Of a DNA stretch of 64,000 bases, positions 8,446 through 17,287 are shown in pieces. The stretch spans positions 3,539 through 67,538 of the forward strand of contig JAYZJV010000052.1 in NCBI GenBank assembly GCA_036164085.1, given 5' to 3'. Origin of the DNA: TMED-70 sp036164085. Its GTDB lineage: Bacteria > Chloroflexota > Dehalococcoidia > Lucifugimonadales > Lucifugimonadaceae. Position numbers and translations under genes: made by a program. The notes beneath the pieces were generated by a model that saw only the letters and a list, made by a program, of their open reading frames with translations, did no database searches and was not told the DNA's origin. How positions within the stretch are numbered: position 1 is the first letter of the stretch; each line of letters starts with the position of its first letter.

Positions 8446-9469
8446 AATTTAGTTGAGGCTTAACATTTATTTCTGATGATTTAATAAAATTATTTTTTTT
8501 GTAATCAATCAACCCTCTACAAGCAATCATTAATCCATTATCAGTACAATGCTTTCTTTCTGGAAAAACAGAGTTGAGATTATTTTTTTGAAAATTTTCC
8601 CTAATAAATCCATTTGCAGCAACTCCCCCTGAAACTAATATGTTTTTACAATTATATTTTTCTGCTACATGAATTGATTTATTTATCAAAACATCAGATA
8701 CAGAAACTTGAAAAGCATAAGCTACTTCTGAAATCTCTCTTTTTATATCATCATCGGAAATATTATCATTAGAGTAAATCTTTTCAAAAGCCATCTTTTT
8801 TGAAGCTGTTTTTAAACCACTAAAACTAAATTCTTCATCTTTATTCAGCCAGGCACGTGGAAGTTTATAATTTTGGGTTTTTGCTAACTTTGCCCATTTT
8901 TCAATAACTGGGCCACCAGGATAACCTAAACCAAGTATCCTTGAGACCTTATCAAAAGCCTCCCCTACAGCATCATCTCTTGTTTGACCGAGCAATTTAT
9001 AAGAGTCATAATCATTCATTAATATTAACTCTGTATGCCCTCCAGAAATAAGTAAAGATATACAAGGGAAAACTTCGTTTAGGGAGTAATTAAATTTATT
9101 GTTTTCTATAAAACATGCAGCAATATGACCTTCAAGATGATTGACTCCTATCAAAGGAACATTCAATGATGTGGAAAGCCCTTTTGCAAAATTTAATCCT
9201 ACCAAAAGTGAGCCTGCTAAACCTGGCCCATTTGTAACTGCAACTGCAGATAAATCATTAACGTTTATTTTTGCAACGTTCAATGCTTCATTTACAACTT
9301 TATGGATATTAACTAAATGAGCCCTAGAAGCTAATTCAGGAATTATTCCCCCATAAGGAGCATGAGTTTCAATTTGAGAAGCAACTACATCACTCAAAAT
9401 ATTGCCTTCTAGATCTAGTATTCCAGCTGCAGTTTCATCACATGAAGTTTCTATACCTAATATTGCCAT
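8438..9469 (-). CDS. tsaD: tRNA N6-threonylcarbamoyladenosine transferase TsaD
   Basis: A 343-aa protein of normal length. TsaD transfers the threonylcarbamoyl group from TC-AMP to A37 of ANN-decoding tRNAs with TsaB and TsaE. It opens with MAILGIETSCDET, has the metal-binding pair in NHLEGH (His111 and His115, the same numbering as in E. coli), the ISGGHTELI nucleotide strand, and LVSGGVAAN near the C-terminus. It is a single gene between convergent and divergent neighbours; tsaB and tsaE are not in the window. Confidence 0.96.
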   Translation of the reverse strand: MAILGIETSCDETAAGILDLEGNILSDVVASQIETHAPYGGIIPELASRAHLVNIHKVVNEALNVAKINVNDLSAVAVTNGPGLAGSLLVGLNFAKGLSTSLNVPLIGVNHLEGHIAACFIENNKFNYSLNEVFPCISLLISGGHTELILMNDYDSYKLLGQTRDDAVGEAFDKVSRILGLGYPGGPVIEKWAKLAKTQNYKLPRAWLNKDEEFSFSGLKTASKKMAFEKIYSNDNISDDDIKREISEVAYAFQVSVSDVLINKSIHVAEKYNCKNILVSGGVAANGFIRENFQKNNLNSVFPERKHCTDNGLMIACRGLIDYKKNNFIKSSEINVKPQLNFN

Positions 9470-9541
9470 TTTATTTATTTTTTATTTTACAAAAGCATTT
9501 TAAATATATATTAATTTCAAATAATTTAGTCTAATTAAAAT

Positions 9542-10441
9542 ATGGAGAAAAAAAGATTTACTAATAAAAAAAATTTATTCATTTTTGCCCTTCTGGGAAT
9601 TTTCTTTTCTTTTTTTCAGCCTACTTGTGGTGCTTTCACTAGAGTCACAGATTCAGGAGACGGATGCCCTGACTGGCCAACTTGCTTTGGTTCATGGGTG
9701 CCTCCTTTAAATGATATAAATGCAATAATTGAGTGGAGCCATAGAACTTCAGGCGCATTATTTGGAATAGTTTCAATAATGCTCGTAGTTTTTTCATATT
9801 TAGTATACAAAAAATTCAATTTCACTGTAAAAATTTATTCACTTGCTCTTGTATTAATTATTATTGTTGGGGGCATAGGAGGTGCAGTAGTTTTATCAGA
9901 ACTAAACCCTGCAATTAGAACTGTGCATTTAGCTGGAGCTCAATTAATAGCTGCATTAATGGTTACATCTTTTGTTTCTGAAAACATGAATCAAGTTAGT
10001 GTTAACAAAAAAATAAAAACACTATCATTAATCACAGGCTTTTTAGCAATAGCTTCTTTATTGTCTGGGGCTTATGCTGTTTGGCAAGGAGCAGGCGCAG
10101 TATGCTATAGATGGCCTTTATGCGATGATTATTTTATCCCTAGATACACCAATCAGTGGATACATATGACTCACAGATTGATTTCTTTGGGCTTATTAGT
10201 TCATATATTAAGATTATCTATTATTTTAATAAAATCTCATGCCGATTCAGCACTGGGAAGAATTGGTTATTTGTTACTTATTACAGGAATATTACAAACT
10301 CTTATTGGAGCATCTATACCAATTTCTGATTTTTCTGTTTGGTCTAGATCTATACACTTAGGTCTTGCAACAATGGTTTGGATGGTTACTGTGTTGATTA
10401 TAATGGTTATTACAACAAAAAAACCTATAAATAAAAGTTAA
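9542..10441 (+). CDS. ctaA: Haem A synthase CtaA
   Basis: An integral membrane enzyme (299 aa, about 8 TM) that oxidises the C8 methyl of haem O to give haem A for cytochrome oxidase. Diagnostic features are the first loop CPDWPTCFGSW with its Cys pair and the haem-ligand His residues in WSHRTSG, VHLAGAQ, HMTHRL and IHLGLA. A second Cys pair is in CYRWPLC. The N-terminus is CGAFTRVTDSG, where GGxVRxTxSG is more usual. The stop and the ctaB start share one base (TAATG), so the genes are coupled. This implies an aa3-type terminal oxidase encoded elsewhere. Confidence 0.95.
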   Translation: MEKKRFTNKKNLFIFALLGIFFSFFQPTCGAFTRVTDSGDGCPDWPTCFGSWVPPLNDINAIIEWSHRTSGALFGIVSIMLVVFSYLVYKKFNFTVKIYSLALVLIIIVGGIGGAVVLSELNPAIRTVHLAGAQLIAALMVTSFVSENMNQVSVNKKIKTLSLITGFLAIASLLSGAYAVWQGAGAVCYRWPLCDDYFIPRYTNQWIHMTHRLISLGLLVHILRLSIILIKSHADSALGRIGYLLLITGILQTLIGASIPISDFSVWSRSIHLGLATMVWMVTVLIIMVITTKKPINKS

Positions 10442-11319
10442 TGATTACAAATTTTAAAAATTATTTCCTTTTGACAAAACCTAGAGTTCTTACTTTATTA
10501 ATTTTCACAAGTTTTGGAGGAGCATTTTTAGCAAAAGAAGGAGTTCCTAGCTTTTTTGAATGCCTTGGATTATTCATAGGTGGGTACTGTGCTTCAGGGG
10601 CAGCTGCTACATTAAACATGTATTTTGAAACAGATATTGATCGTGACATGGGAAGAACCAAAAACAGGCCTATTGCCGAAGGTAGCATTACTCATAAAAA
10701 AGCCCTAGCGTTTTCTATTTTTTTGGCGATTGTTTCTTTTATTTTTCTGTATTTTTTCAATAATCTTCTTGCAGCGTTTTTGGCTTTTGCAGGGGGGTTT
10801 TTTTATGTTGTAATTTACACGCTTTACCTTAAACGAAGAACAATTCAAAACATAGTAATTGGAGGGGCAGCTGGGGCATTCCCTCCTTTAGTTGGGTATG
10901 CAGCAATTAGTAATAATATAACCTTAGAAGCTTTTTATCTTTTCTTAATTGTTTTTTTCTGGACACCTCCTCATTTTTGGGCTTTAGCAATTATGATAAA
11001 AGATGATTACGAGAAGGCAAAAATACCAATGTTACCAGTAGTAAAAGGAGTAAAAAATGCTTCTTTACAAATTCTTCTATACAGCATTTTATTGCTTCTA
11101 ATTACTATGCTCACTGTTACAGTGAGTGCAAGTTTAGGATGGATTTACGTGATAGGCTCTATAATTTTAGGAATGATTTTAATAATAAAATCTTACAAAT
11201 TATATAAAAATTTAGATAGATCTTCGGCTGTTTCTACTTATACTTATTCGCTGCTTTATTTATTTCTTCTGGTAGTAGTAATAATGTTAGACAGTTCAAT
11301 AAAATTCTTAGAAATTTAA
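10441..11319 (+). CDS. ctaB: Protohaem IX farnesyltransferase (haem O synthase) CtaB
   Basis: A 292-aa UbiA-family membrane prenyltransferase that adds farnesyl to haem B. It has the first Asp-rich motif NMYFETDIDRDMGRTKNRP, the YTLYLKRRTIQNIVIGG loop with the second prenyl-diphosphate site, and WTPPHFWALA, all typical of CtaB/COX10. About nine TM segments. Translationally coupled to ctaA, making haem O then haem A in succession. Its last 4 bases overlap the convergent rplT end. Confidence 0.96.
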   Translation: MITNFKNYFLLTKPRVLTLLIFTSFGGAFLAKEGVPSFFECLGLFIGGYCASGAAATLNMYFETDIDRDMGRTKNRPIAEGSITHKKALAFSIFLAIVSFIFLYFFNNLLAAFLAFAGGFFYVVIYTLYLKRRTIQNIVIGGAAGAFPPLVGYAAISNNITLEAFYLFLIVFFWTPPHFWALAIMIKDDYEKAKIPMLPVVKGVKNASLQILLYSILLLLITMLTVTVSASLGWIYVIGSIILGMILIIKSYKLYKNLDRSSAVSTYTYSLLYLFLLVVVIMLDSSIKFLEI

Positions 11320-11663
11320 GAATTTACTTGTTCCACTATCGATGCAAATCCTTGAGGTTCTCTAACTGCTAACTCAGCTAAAGACTTTCTGTCTATTTGA
11401 ATGTTTTTTTGTGTCAAAAGATTCATAAATTTAGAATATGAAATTCCATTAGCTCTTGCTGCTGCGTTGATTCTGGTTATAGCCAATCTTCTCATAGACC
11501 TTTTTTTAAGATGCCTGTGTTTAGTAGAATAATTTAAGGCATGAGTTAGAGATTCTTTTGCAGCTCTAATTCTTGTTCTGCTAGCACCTCTATGACCTTT
11601 TACTTGTTTCAGTATGGATTTATGTTTTCTTTTGGTGGTCATCCCACCTTTTACTCTAGACAT
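11316..11663 (-). CDS. rplT: 50S ribosomal protein L20
   Basis: 115 aa. It begins SRVKGGMTTKRKHKSILKQ, continues with the basic helix RIRAAKESL and carries the conserved RRLAITRINAAARANGISYS core. It binds 23S rRNA domain II and is essential for early 50S assembly. It lies in the classical infC-rpmI-rplT order with small gaps. In other bacteria L20 represses this operon through mRNA structure; I could not identify such a structure here. Confidence 0.98.
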   Translation of the reverse strand: MSRVKGGMTTKRKHKSILKQVKGHRGASRTRIRAAKESLTHALNYSTKHRHLKKRSMRRLAITRINAAARANGISYSKFMNLLTQKNIQIDRKSLAELAVREPQGFASIVEQVNS

Positions 11664-11679
11664 TTTTCTTAAACATTTC

Positions 11680-11871
11680 CTATATTAGATTTTTTATTTT
11701 ATCTGAAATTCTAGTTGAATCTAGCTCAACTTTACCACCAAATAGTCTTTTTACTCTCTTAGCTTTCTTTCGCCTTAAATGGCTTTTAGGCCCTTTAGTA
11801 CGAACTAATTTACCAGATCCAGTAACATGAAATCTTTTTTTAGCTGCTTTGTTAGTTTTTAATTTTGGCAT
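11680..11871 (-). CDS. rpmI: 50S ribosomal protein L35
   Basis: 63 aa, starting MPKLKTNKAAKKRF with the family pattern K-T-x-x-A-A-K-R-F, followed by a SHLRRKKAKRVKRL basic segment. Normal length. It lies one base after infC and 16 bases before rplT, in the conserved translation operon. Confidence 0.97.
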   Translation of the reverse strand: MPKLKTNKAAKKRFHVTGSGKLVRTKGPKSHLRRKKAKRVKRLFGGKVELDSTRISDKIKNLI

Positions 11872-11872
11872 T

Positions 11873-12424
11873 TTATTCTTTTTTATCTTTTTCTTTATTT
11901 TTCATAGTCCCAATAGGAAAGGCGGGTGAAACAACTAAACTCAAGGTTCTTCCTTCATTTGAAGGTCTTTTATCAAGCTTAGCCATATCTTTTACGCCTT
12001 CGGCTACTGATCTCAATACTTTCATAGCAAAATCAGGATGAGCAGCTTCTCTACCTCGTAACATAACTGCCACTCTAACTTTAGATCCATCATCAAGCAA
12101 AGATCTTACTTTTTTAATCTTCAACTCTACATCATGTTTGGAAGTTCCTGGTCTTAACCGTACTTCTCTTTGTGTTTGAGTTGTCTTGCTTTTATTTTTT
12201 TTGTCTCTCTTTGAAAGATTATATTTAAACTTTCCATAATCAAGTAACCTGCACACTGGAGGATCTTGATTGGGAGATACCTCTACAAGATCAAGCCCAT
12301 TATCTATAGCCATTTGCATGGCTTCACTTGTTTTCAATATCTTAGAGTTTGATTGATCTTCACCAGAAATCAACCGAACAGAGCTAGACCTGATACGCTC
12401 ATTAACTCTATATTCCTTTGCTAT
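11873..12424 (-). CDS. infC: Translation initiation factor IF-3, with AUA start codon
   Basis: Binds the 30S subunit, prevents subunit joining and proofreads start codons. Read from ATA at 12424-12422 the protein is 183 aa and begins AKEYRVNERIRSSSVRLI, matching the conserved IF-3 N-terminus (the RVNERIR motif). The rest contains GLDLVEVSPNQDPPVCRLLDYGKFKY and the C-terminal domain with RLRPGTSKHDVELKIKK. An in-frame TAG lies at 12436-12434, and the only codons between it and ATA are GAG, TAT and AAA. No ATG, GTG or TTG is available before a TTG at 12373, which would delete the conserved motif. AGGAG (12435-12431) is 6 bases upstream of ATA. E. coli infC uses AUU for autoregulation, so AUA is functionally sensible. 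Confidence 0.93.
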   Translation of the reverse strand: MAKEYRVNERIRSSSVRLISGEDQSNSKILKTSEAMQMAIDNGLDLVEVSPNQDPPVCRLLDYGKFKYNLSKRDKKNKSKTTQTQREVRLRPGTSKHDVELKIKKVRSLLDDGSKVRVAVMLRGREAAHPDFAMKVLRSVAEGVKDMAKLDKRPSNEGRTLSLVVSPAFPIGTMKNKEKDKKE

Positions 12425-12430
12425 TTTATA

Positions 12431-12435
12431 CTCCT
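12431..12435 (-). promoter_or_regulatory. Shine-Dalgarno sequence deciding the infC AUA start
   Basis: AGGAG on the minus strand, overlapping an in-frame TAG stop (12436-12434) and six bases before the ATA codon at 12424. Its spacing to ATA is ideal, and to the next conventional start (TTG at 12373) it is far too long. Confidence 0.85.
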
Positions 12436-12477
12436 ATGTATCACGTTTTTTATTATAAAAAGTCTACTCATCTATAG

Positions 12478-12556
12478 TATCACAAGAAGAGTGTTGTTGA
12501 TAAGAATAATTTTTTATTTATTATCAAATAATTATTTTTTTAATATTCTTGTGATA
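12478..12556. repeat. Nested inverted repeats between divergent infC and ftsH
   Basis: TATCACAAGAA (12478-12488) is perfectly inverted as TTCTTGTGATA (12546-12556). Inside it, TTGATAA (12497-12503) is inverted as TTATCAA (12521-12527). The outer arms contain TTGTGA reading toward both genes, so they could be divergent -35 elements or two operator half-sites. The 12425-12593 gap otherwise holds no gene. Confidence 0.6.
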
Positions 12557-12593
12557 GGATTTTATTACAATTAATAAAAAAAAATCATCATAA

Positions 12594-14516
12594 ATGAATA
12601 AAAAATTTCTAAACAATAGTATCACTTATGTTATAGCAGGTATTTTAATGATAGGTGCCTTTTATCTATTTTTGGGAAGGTCATTTGAAAGTACTCAAGA
12701 AAAAGATCTAGGGCATCTTGTTAGAATTTCAAAAAGTGCTGAAGGAACCGCATATCCAATAAATATAGAAGTCAATGGAGACAATCTAAAATATTCTAAA
12801 AATGGAGAAGTATTTAAAGCATCAAAAGAGCCCGGAACCAGTGTCTACGAAATAATGTCAGCGTCTGGAGTTGATCCTTCAGCTTACTCAGTTGTGGTAA
12901 AAAATGGAGGTGGGTTAGGAACAATTTTTTCTATTCTAATAGGATTATTACCTTTTATTTTAATGTTTGGTTTTTTATTTTTCATAATGAGACAAGCCCA
13001 AGGATCTGGAAATAGTGCTATGAACTTTGGAAAAAGTAGAGCAAAAATGTTTGTAGGAACTAAGGCAAACGTAACTTTTTTTGATGTTGCAGGTCTTCCT
13101 GAAGCAAAAGAAGAATTAGAAGAAGTTGTAGAATTTCTTAAATTCCCTGAAAGATTTACTTCTATAGGAGCTAAAATTCCATCAGGAGTTCTGCTTGTAG
13201 GTCCTCCAGGAACAGGAAAAACCTTAATAGCTAGAGCTGTTGCAGGTGAAGCAGGTGTCCCTTTCTTCTCAATTTCAGGATCTGAATTTGTTGAGATGTT
13301 TGTAGGTGTAGGTGCATCAAGGGTAAGAGATTTATTTTCACAAGCTAAACGGCACTCTCCTTGTATTATTTTCGTAGATGAAATAGACGCTGTTGGAAGA
13401 CACAGAGGAGCTGGTTTAGGCGGAGGACATGATGAACGAGAGCAAACTTTAAATCAAATTTTAGTAGAGATGGATGGTTTTGATACAAACAATAATGTGA
13501 TTGTGGTGGCTGCTACAAATAGACCTGATATCTTAGACCCTGCCCTTCTTAGACCCGGTAGGTTTGATAGAAGAATTACAATTGATAATCCTGATGTAAA
13601 CGGACGAACAGAAATTCTTTCGGTTCATGCAAAAGGCAAGCCAATTGATAAAAAAGTTGATATGTCAACTATAGCAAAACAAACTCCTGGTTTTTCAGGT
13701 GCTGATCTTGCAAATTTAATTAATGAGTCCGCGTTACTCACAGCTCGAAGAAACTCTAAGACCATAGGTTTAGCAGATCTTACAGAGGCAATTGATAGAG
13801 TTTCAATGGGTCCTGCCAGAAAATCAAAAGTCATAAGTGAAAAAGAGAGAGAATTGGTTGCATTTCACGAAGCAGGACATGCCATCGTTTCTCATTTTAT
13901 GCCTGAAGGTAAAAATGTAGGTAAAATAACAATTGTTTCAAGAGGGCATGCTGGAGGGTTTACAAGGTATGAGCAAGAAGATCAATCTTTGATGACAAAA
14001 AATGAGTTAGAGGCTATGATTGCTTCAATGATGGGAGGACGTGAAGCAGAATATATTACTCATAAAGGGGTGTTGACTACAGGAGCTTCAAACGACTTTG
14101 AACAAGCAACTAAAATAGCACGAGAAATGGTAATGAGATATGGAATGATTTCAGGATTACCGCAAAGGACTTATGGAAAGAAACAACAAGCAATTTTTCT
14201 TGGAAGAGAACAGAATGAAGAACAAGATTATTCTGAAGAAACTGCGGTAAAGATAGATAAAGAAATTTCTCTTCTATTAACCGAAGGTAAAAATAATGCA
14301 AATAAAATTCTAAAAAAGCAAAAAAAAGAATTGCATCTTTTAGCTGATGCTTTACTAAAATATGAAACATTAGATGCAGATCAATTTAAAGATCTAATGG
14401 AAGGAAATCCTTTAGATATTAAAGCCCCATCAAAAACTGTGTCTAATACAAAAGAAAAAGCAAATAACAAAAATCCTAAAACTAAAAAAGGATACCCTGA
14501 ACCACAATCTTCATGA
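12594..14516 (+). CDS. ftsH: ATP-dependent zinc metalloprotease FtsH
   Basis: A membrane-anchored AAA+ protease (640 aa). It has TM1 at about 10-27 and TM2 at about 108-132, flanking the extracytoplasmic domain. Walker A GPPGTGKT is at about 203-210, Walker B is IIFVDEIDA, and the SRH arginines are in RPGRFDRR. The pore FVEMFVGVGASRVR and zinc motif HEAGH (about 425-429) complete the set. The Lys/Asn-rich C-terminal tail (after about 600) is typical. It hexamerises and degrades membrane and some soluble proteins. It is divergent from infC; its stop overlaps the next gene by 4 bases (ATGA). Confidence 0.97.
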   Translation: MNKKFLNNSITYVIAGILMIGAFYLFLGRSFESTQEKDLGHLVRISKSAEGTAYPINIEVNGDNLKYSKNGEVFKASKEPGTSVYEIMSASGVDPSAYSVVVKNGGGLGTIFSILIGLLPFILMFGFLFFIMRQAQGSGNSAMNFGKSRAKMFVGTKANVTFFDVAGLPEAKEELEEVVEFLKFPERFTSIGAKIPSGVLLVGPPGTGKTLIARAVAGEAGVPFFSISGSEFVEMFVGVGASRVRDLFSQAKRHSPCIIFVDEIDAVGRHRGAGLGGGHDEREQTLNQILVEMDGFDTNNNVIVVAATNRPDILDPALLRPGRFDRRITIDNPDVNGRTEILSVHAKGKPIDKKVDMSTIAKQTPGFSGADLANLINESALLTARRNSKTIGLADLTEAIDRVSMGPARKSKVISEKERELVAFHEAGHAIVSHFMPEGKNVGKITIVSRGHAGGFTRYEQEDQSLMTKNELEAMIASMMGGREAEYITHKGVLTTGASNDFEQATKIAREMVMRYGMISGLPQRTYGKKQQAIFLGREQNEEQDYSEETAVKIDKEISLLLTEGKNNANKILKKQKKELHLLADALLKYETLDADQFKDLMEGNPLDIKAPSKTVSNTKEKANNKNPKTKKGYPEPQSS

Positions 14517-15181
14517 AACTTTTCGAAAACAAAGAATTAAAACTAGAAAAGTTTATATCAGGATCATTGAGTAATAACTCCTACTTAATACGTTCAAAAA
14601 CTACAGATGATTGTTTTGTTATTGACGTCCCCGATAATCCAAGAGATCTAATAAATAAAATTCCTAGAAACAGAATTAAAAAATCAGAAAATTTAGAAAA
14701 GATAAAAATTCTAATAACTCACGGTCACTATGATCATATAGAGGGATTAGAATTGTTTAGCCAAAGATTAGGACTCTTAGATGTCAATATTGGATTTGTA
14801 GATGCAAATTATTTAAATTACCCAGGAAATGTAATAAGATTGCGAAATCAAAAAGAAATCAATATCCCAAATGTCAAAATAGATTTAATTTATACCCCAG
14901 GTCACACAGAAGGCTCTGTTTGCTATTATGCAGACTTTAAAGAAAAAAAGTTTTTATTCAGTGGAGATACACTTTTTCCAGGGGGCCCGGGTAAAACTAC
15001 TGATTCTCAAAATTTTAAAAAAATTTATGATTCTATAAAAAACAAGATATATTCTTTACCAAAAGATACTATTATTTTACCTGGTCATGGCGAATCTATT
15101 ACCCTAGAAGATTCAATCAATGAATTTAATAATTTCCAATATAAAAACTATATATTTGGTGATATTACGTGGCAAGACTAA
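14513..15181 (+). CDS. Metallo-beta-lactamase-fold hydrolase (glyoxalase II-like)
   Basis: 222 aa with the binuclear metal motif THGHYDHIEG near residue 70 (H-x-H-x-D-H). The further His is in YTPGHTEGSVCYY, the bridging Asp is in FSGDTLFPGGPG and the last His is in LPGHGE. This set is the glyoxalase II/YcbL pattern of small thioesterase-like hydrolases. True glyoxalase II has an extra C-terminal helical domain that is missing here, so the substrate is uncertain. It starts within the ftsH stop (ATGA) and overlaps the following GTG start by 13 bases. Confidence 0.85.
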   Translation: MKLFENKELKLEKFISGSLSNNSYLIRSKTTDDCFVIDVPDNPRDLINKIPRNRIKKSENLEKIKILITHGHYDHIEGLELFSQRLGLLDVNIGFVDANYLNYPGNVIRLRNQKEINIPNVKIDLIYTPGHTEGSVCYYADFKEKKFLFSGDTLFPGGPGKTTDSQNFKKIYDSIKNKIYSLPKDTIILPGHGESITLEDSINEFNNFQYKNYIFGDITWQD

Positions 15182-16029
15182 CAGAAAAAAAGTATTTTTC
15201 TGGGTTATATTTTTTTATATCAAGTATAATTTTTCTAATTTTTCTAAACGAATATATTCATTATTGTATTGAGTTTATATTAAAGAATAATCAGATAGAA
15301 TTATTTGAATTTACCCTATATAGCATACTGATTCTTTTTCTTTATATTACTTTAGAATTTTTTCGTTTAAAAATACAAATATCTGTCATAAAAATCAGAT
15401 TGTTTTTGGTTTGTATTTTATTATTTGCGATAATAAATTTTTCACTTATACCTAGTAATTTCAACTTATTAATTGAGATATTGATCATTGATTTAGGTGG
15501 AATATATATAATTTTTCAAATATGTACAAAATTTGATCAAAATCCTCTTAAATGGCTAGCCTTAAACAGTTTTAAATTAAAAGATTTTAAATATTTATTT
15601 TATTACTTTGCTGCTTGGCCTCTAATAATACTATGGGGGATAATTGTTGAATATTTAAATATTGAAGCTTTAAAAAATTCAAATTATTCTGATGAAATAG
15701 TGAATGCATTAAATAACAATTATTTATCCATATTCATACTTGCATGCATAATCGCTCCAATCTCTGAAGAAATAATGTTTAGAGGATTTCTTCTAAAAAT
15801 TATAAAACAAAAATATAATATACGTATTGCAATAATTATAAACTCATTTTTGTTTGGAATTATTCATTTTGATCCAAGTGCTATTGTTCCTGCAACAATA
15901 CTTGGGGGAGCTCTATCATTTATTAGAATTAAAACCAAAAGTGTATTTGCATCGATAATAATACATTCATTGCATAATCTTTTTGCCCTCGTACTAACAT
16001 TTCAAGCATTATATTATAATGTAGTTTAG
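15169..16029 (+). CDS. CPBP-family intramembrane metalloprotease
   Basis: A 286-aa multi-pass membrane protein of the CAAX-protease/bacteriocin-processing (Abi) family. The three catalytic motifs are in the C-terminal half: ISEEIMFRGFL (Glu-Glu plus Arg, about 198-208), FGIIHFD (His, about 229) and IIHSLHNLF (His, about 267). Start is GTG within the previous gene. Substrates of bacterial homologues are mostly unknown; they can process peptides or membrane anchors. The N-terminal half is AT-rich and poorly conserved, as usual for this family. Confidence 0.88.
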   Translation: MARLTEKKYFSGLYFFISSIIFLIFLNEYIHYCIEFILKNNQIELFEFTLYSILILFLYITLEFFRLKIQISVIKIRLFLVCILLFAIINFSLIPSNFNLLIEILIIDLGGIYIIFQICTKFDQNPLKWLALNSFKLKDFKYLFYYFAAWPLIILWGIIVEYLNIEALKNSNYSDEIVNALNNNYLSIFILACIIAPISEEIMFRGFLLKIIKQKYNIRIAIIINSFLFGIIHFDPSAIVPATILGGALSFIRIKTKSVFASIIIHSLHNLFALVLTFQALYYNVV

Positions 16030-16038
16030 GAGAAAAAA

Positions 16039-16806
16039 TTGATATCAAATGCCATTCAATCAAATAAAAAAACTTCTGTTATTCCTTTCATAACCTGCGG
16101 CTATCCAAATGTAGAAAATTTTGTGGATTTATTACTTTCTCTTGAGAAATCTGGTTCTACTATTATAGAAGTTGGAATGCCAAATAGCGATCCTTTAGCA
16201 GAAGGGTTAACTATTCAATATTCAAGTATGATTGCTTTAAAAAATGGAGTAAATACAAATATTTGCTTCGATATAATAAAAAAAGCAAGAAATAAAGGAT
16301 TAAAAATCCCTGTGGTGCTTATGGGATATTACAACAATGTTATCGCATATGATACTGAAAAATTTTGCCAACAAGCAAAAGCCTCTGGGGTGAATGGGCT
16401 TATAATTGCAGATTTACCTGTATATGAATCAAAATCTATAGTAAATTATACAAAGAAAAATGATTTGTCCTATATTCCTTTACTGTCAGTTAATTCCTCA
16501 ACAGCTATCATTGAAGAAGCAAGCAAATTAGCAACTGGGTATGTATACTGCATATCAGTTTTAGGGGTTACAGGTGAAAGAAAAGTTGTATTTGACAGAG
16601 TAAAAATTCTTGCAGAAATGGTAAAGAAATACACAGATGTTCCAGTAGCGGTAGGTTTTGGAGTTTCCAATAAATCAGATGTTATAGAAATAGGTAAATT
16701 TGCAGACGGGGCTATTGTTGGATCTGCACTTATAAATAAAATACGAGAATCAAAAGATGATAATATTGTTGATGTAGCTGGAAAGTTTATTTCTAGCCTA
16801 ATTTAA
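16039..16806 (+). CDS. trpA: Tryptophan synthase alpha subunit
   Basis: 255 aa. Cleaves indole-3-glycerol phosphate to indole and G3P for the beta subunit. Catalytic Glu and Asp are kept in IIEVGMPNSDPLAEG (usually ELGIPFSDPLADG, so Phe to Asn and Asp to Glu changes flank the site). MGYYN, IADLP, LGVTGER and VGFGVS barrel motifs follow. The start is TTG at 16039, supported by AGGAGA (16028-16033) five bases before. No other trp gene is in the window; trpA is paired instead with aroH and the DAHP synthase gene. Confidence 0.93.
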   Translation: MISNAIQSNKKTSVIPFITCGYPNVENFVDLLLSLEKSGSTIIEVGMPNSDPLAEGLTIQYSSMIALKNGVNTNICFDIIKKARNKGLKIPVVLMGYYNNVIAYDTEKFCQQAKASGVNGLIIADLPVYESKSIVNYTKKNDLSYIPLLSVNSSTAIIEEASKLATGYVYCISVLGVTGERKVVFDRVKILAEMVKKYTDVPVAVGFGVSNKSDVIEIGKFADGAIVGSALINKIRESKDDNIVDVAGKFISSLI

Positions 16807-16827
16807 ATTTTTTTAAGAGGATTAAAG

Positions 16828-17190
16828 ATGTTAGTTAGAGGAATCAGAGGTGCTACGACTGTTTTAGAAAACACTAAGGAAGAAATAGTCAAACATACAG
16901 CTGAATTGTTGGAACGAATGATTGATGAAAATAATATTGATTCAGAAAATATTGCATCAATAATATTTACCACTACTTCTGATGTGTTTAATGAATTCCC
17001 AGCTGTAGCTGCTAGAGAAATTCTTTCACTAAATTCTGTCCCTTTGCTAAATATGCAGGAAATAGATAATCCTAATGGTCTTAACAAATGTATAAGGATA
17101 CTAATTCATTGGAATACTGACCTTAAACAAAAAGAAATCAAGCATGTCTATTTGAACGAAGCAACAATCTTAAGAACAGATTTAAAATAA
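16828..17190 (+). CDS. aroH: Chorismate mutase, AroH class
   Basis: A 120-aa monofunctional mutase of the Bacillus trimeric type, converting chorismate to prephenate for Phe and Tyr. It opens MLVRGIRGATTVLENTKEEI (active Arg residues). The active Glu is in LLNMQEIDNPNGL, the active Arg in KCIRILIHW and the Tyr in HVYLNEATILR. Length is close to B. subtilis AroH (127 aa). A Shine-Dalgarno AGAGGA precedes the ATG. It follows trpA by 21 bases and is upstream of the attenuator of the DAHP synthase gene, forming an aromatic amino acid cluster. Confidence 0.95.
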   Translation: MLVRGIRGATTVLENTKEEIVKHTAELLERMIDENNIDSENIASIIFTTTSDVFNEFPAVAAREILSLNSVPLLNMQEIDNPNGLNKCIRILIHWNTDLKQKEIKHVYLNEATILRTDLK

Positions 17191-17245
17191 ATATGTGGGC
17201 AAAATAATAAAATTTAAGTTAGACTAGTTGATAGAGAATATAAAA

Positions 17246-17287
17246 ATGAAAAAAAATTTTTACACATATTATTATTTTAGACGTTAG
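17246..17287 (+). CDS. Aromatic leader peptide of the DAHP synthase attenuator
   Basis: A 13-codon frame, MKKNFYTYYYFRR, then TAG. Six of 13 residues are Phe or Tyr, with Tyr-Tyr-Tyr-Phe just before the stop. It lies 95 bases before the DAHP synthase start and is followed by alternative hairpins ending in a terminator. This is the arrangement of classical amino acid leader peptides such as those of phe operons. Only a weak purine-rich site (GAGA, 17234-17237) precedes the ATG. Confidence 0.8.
   Translation: MKKNFYTYYYFRR

Noticed and set aside
12353..12574. Plus-strand frame across the infC-ftsH intergenic region
   Set aside because: Translation is low-complexity and overlaps the infC start and the inverted repeats; no ribosome site.
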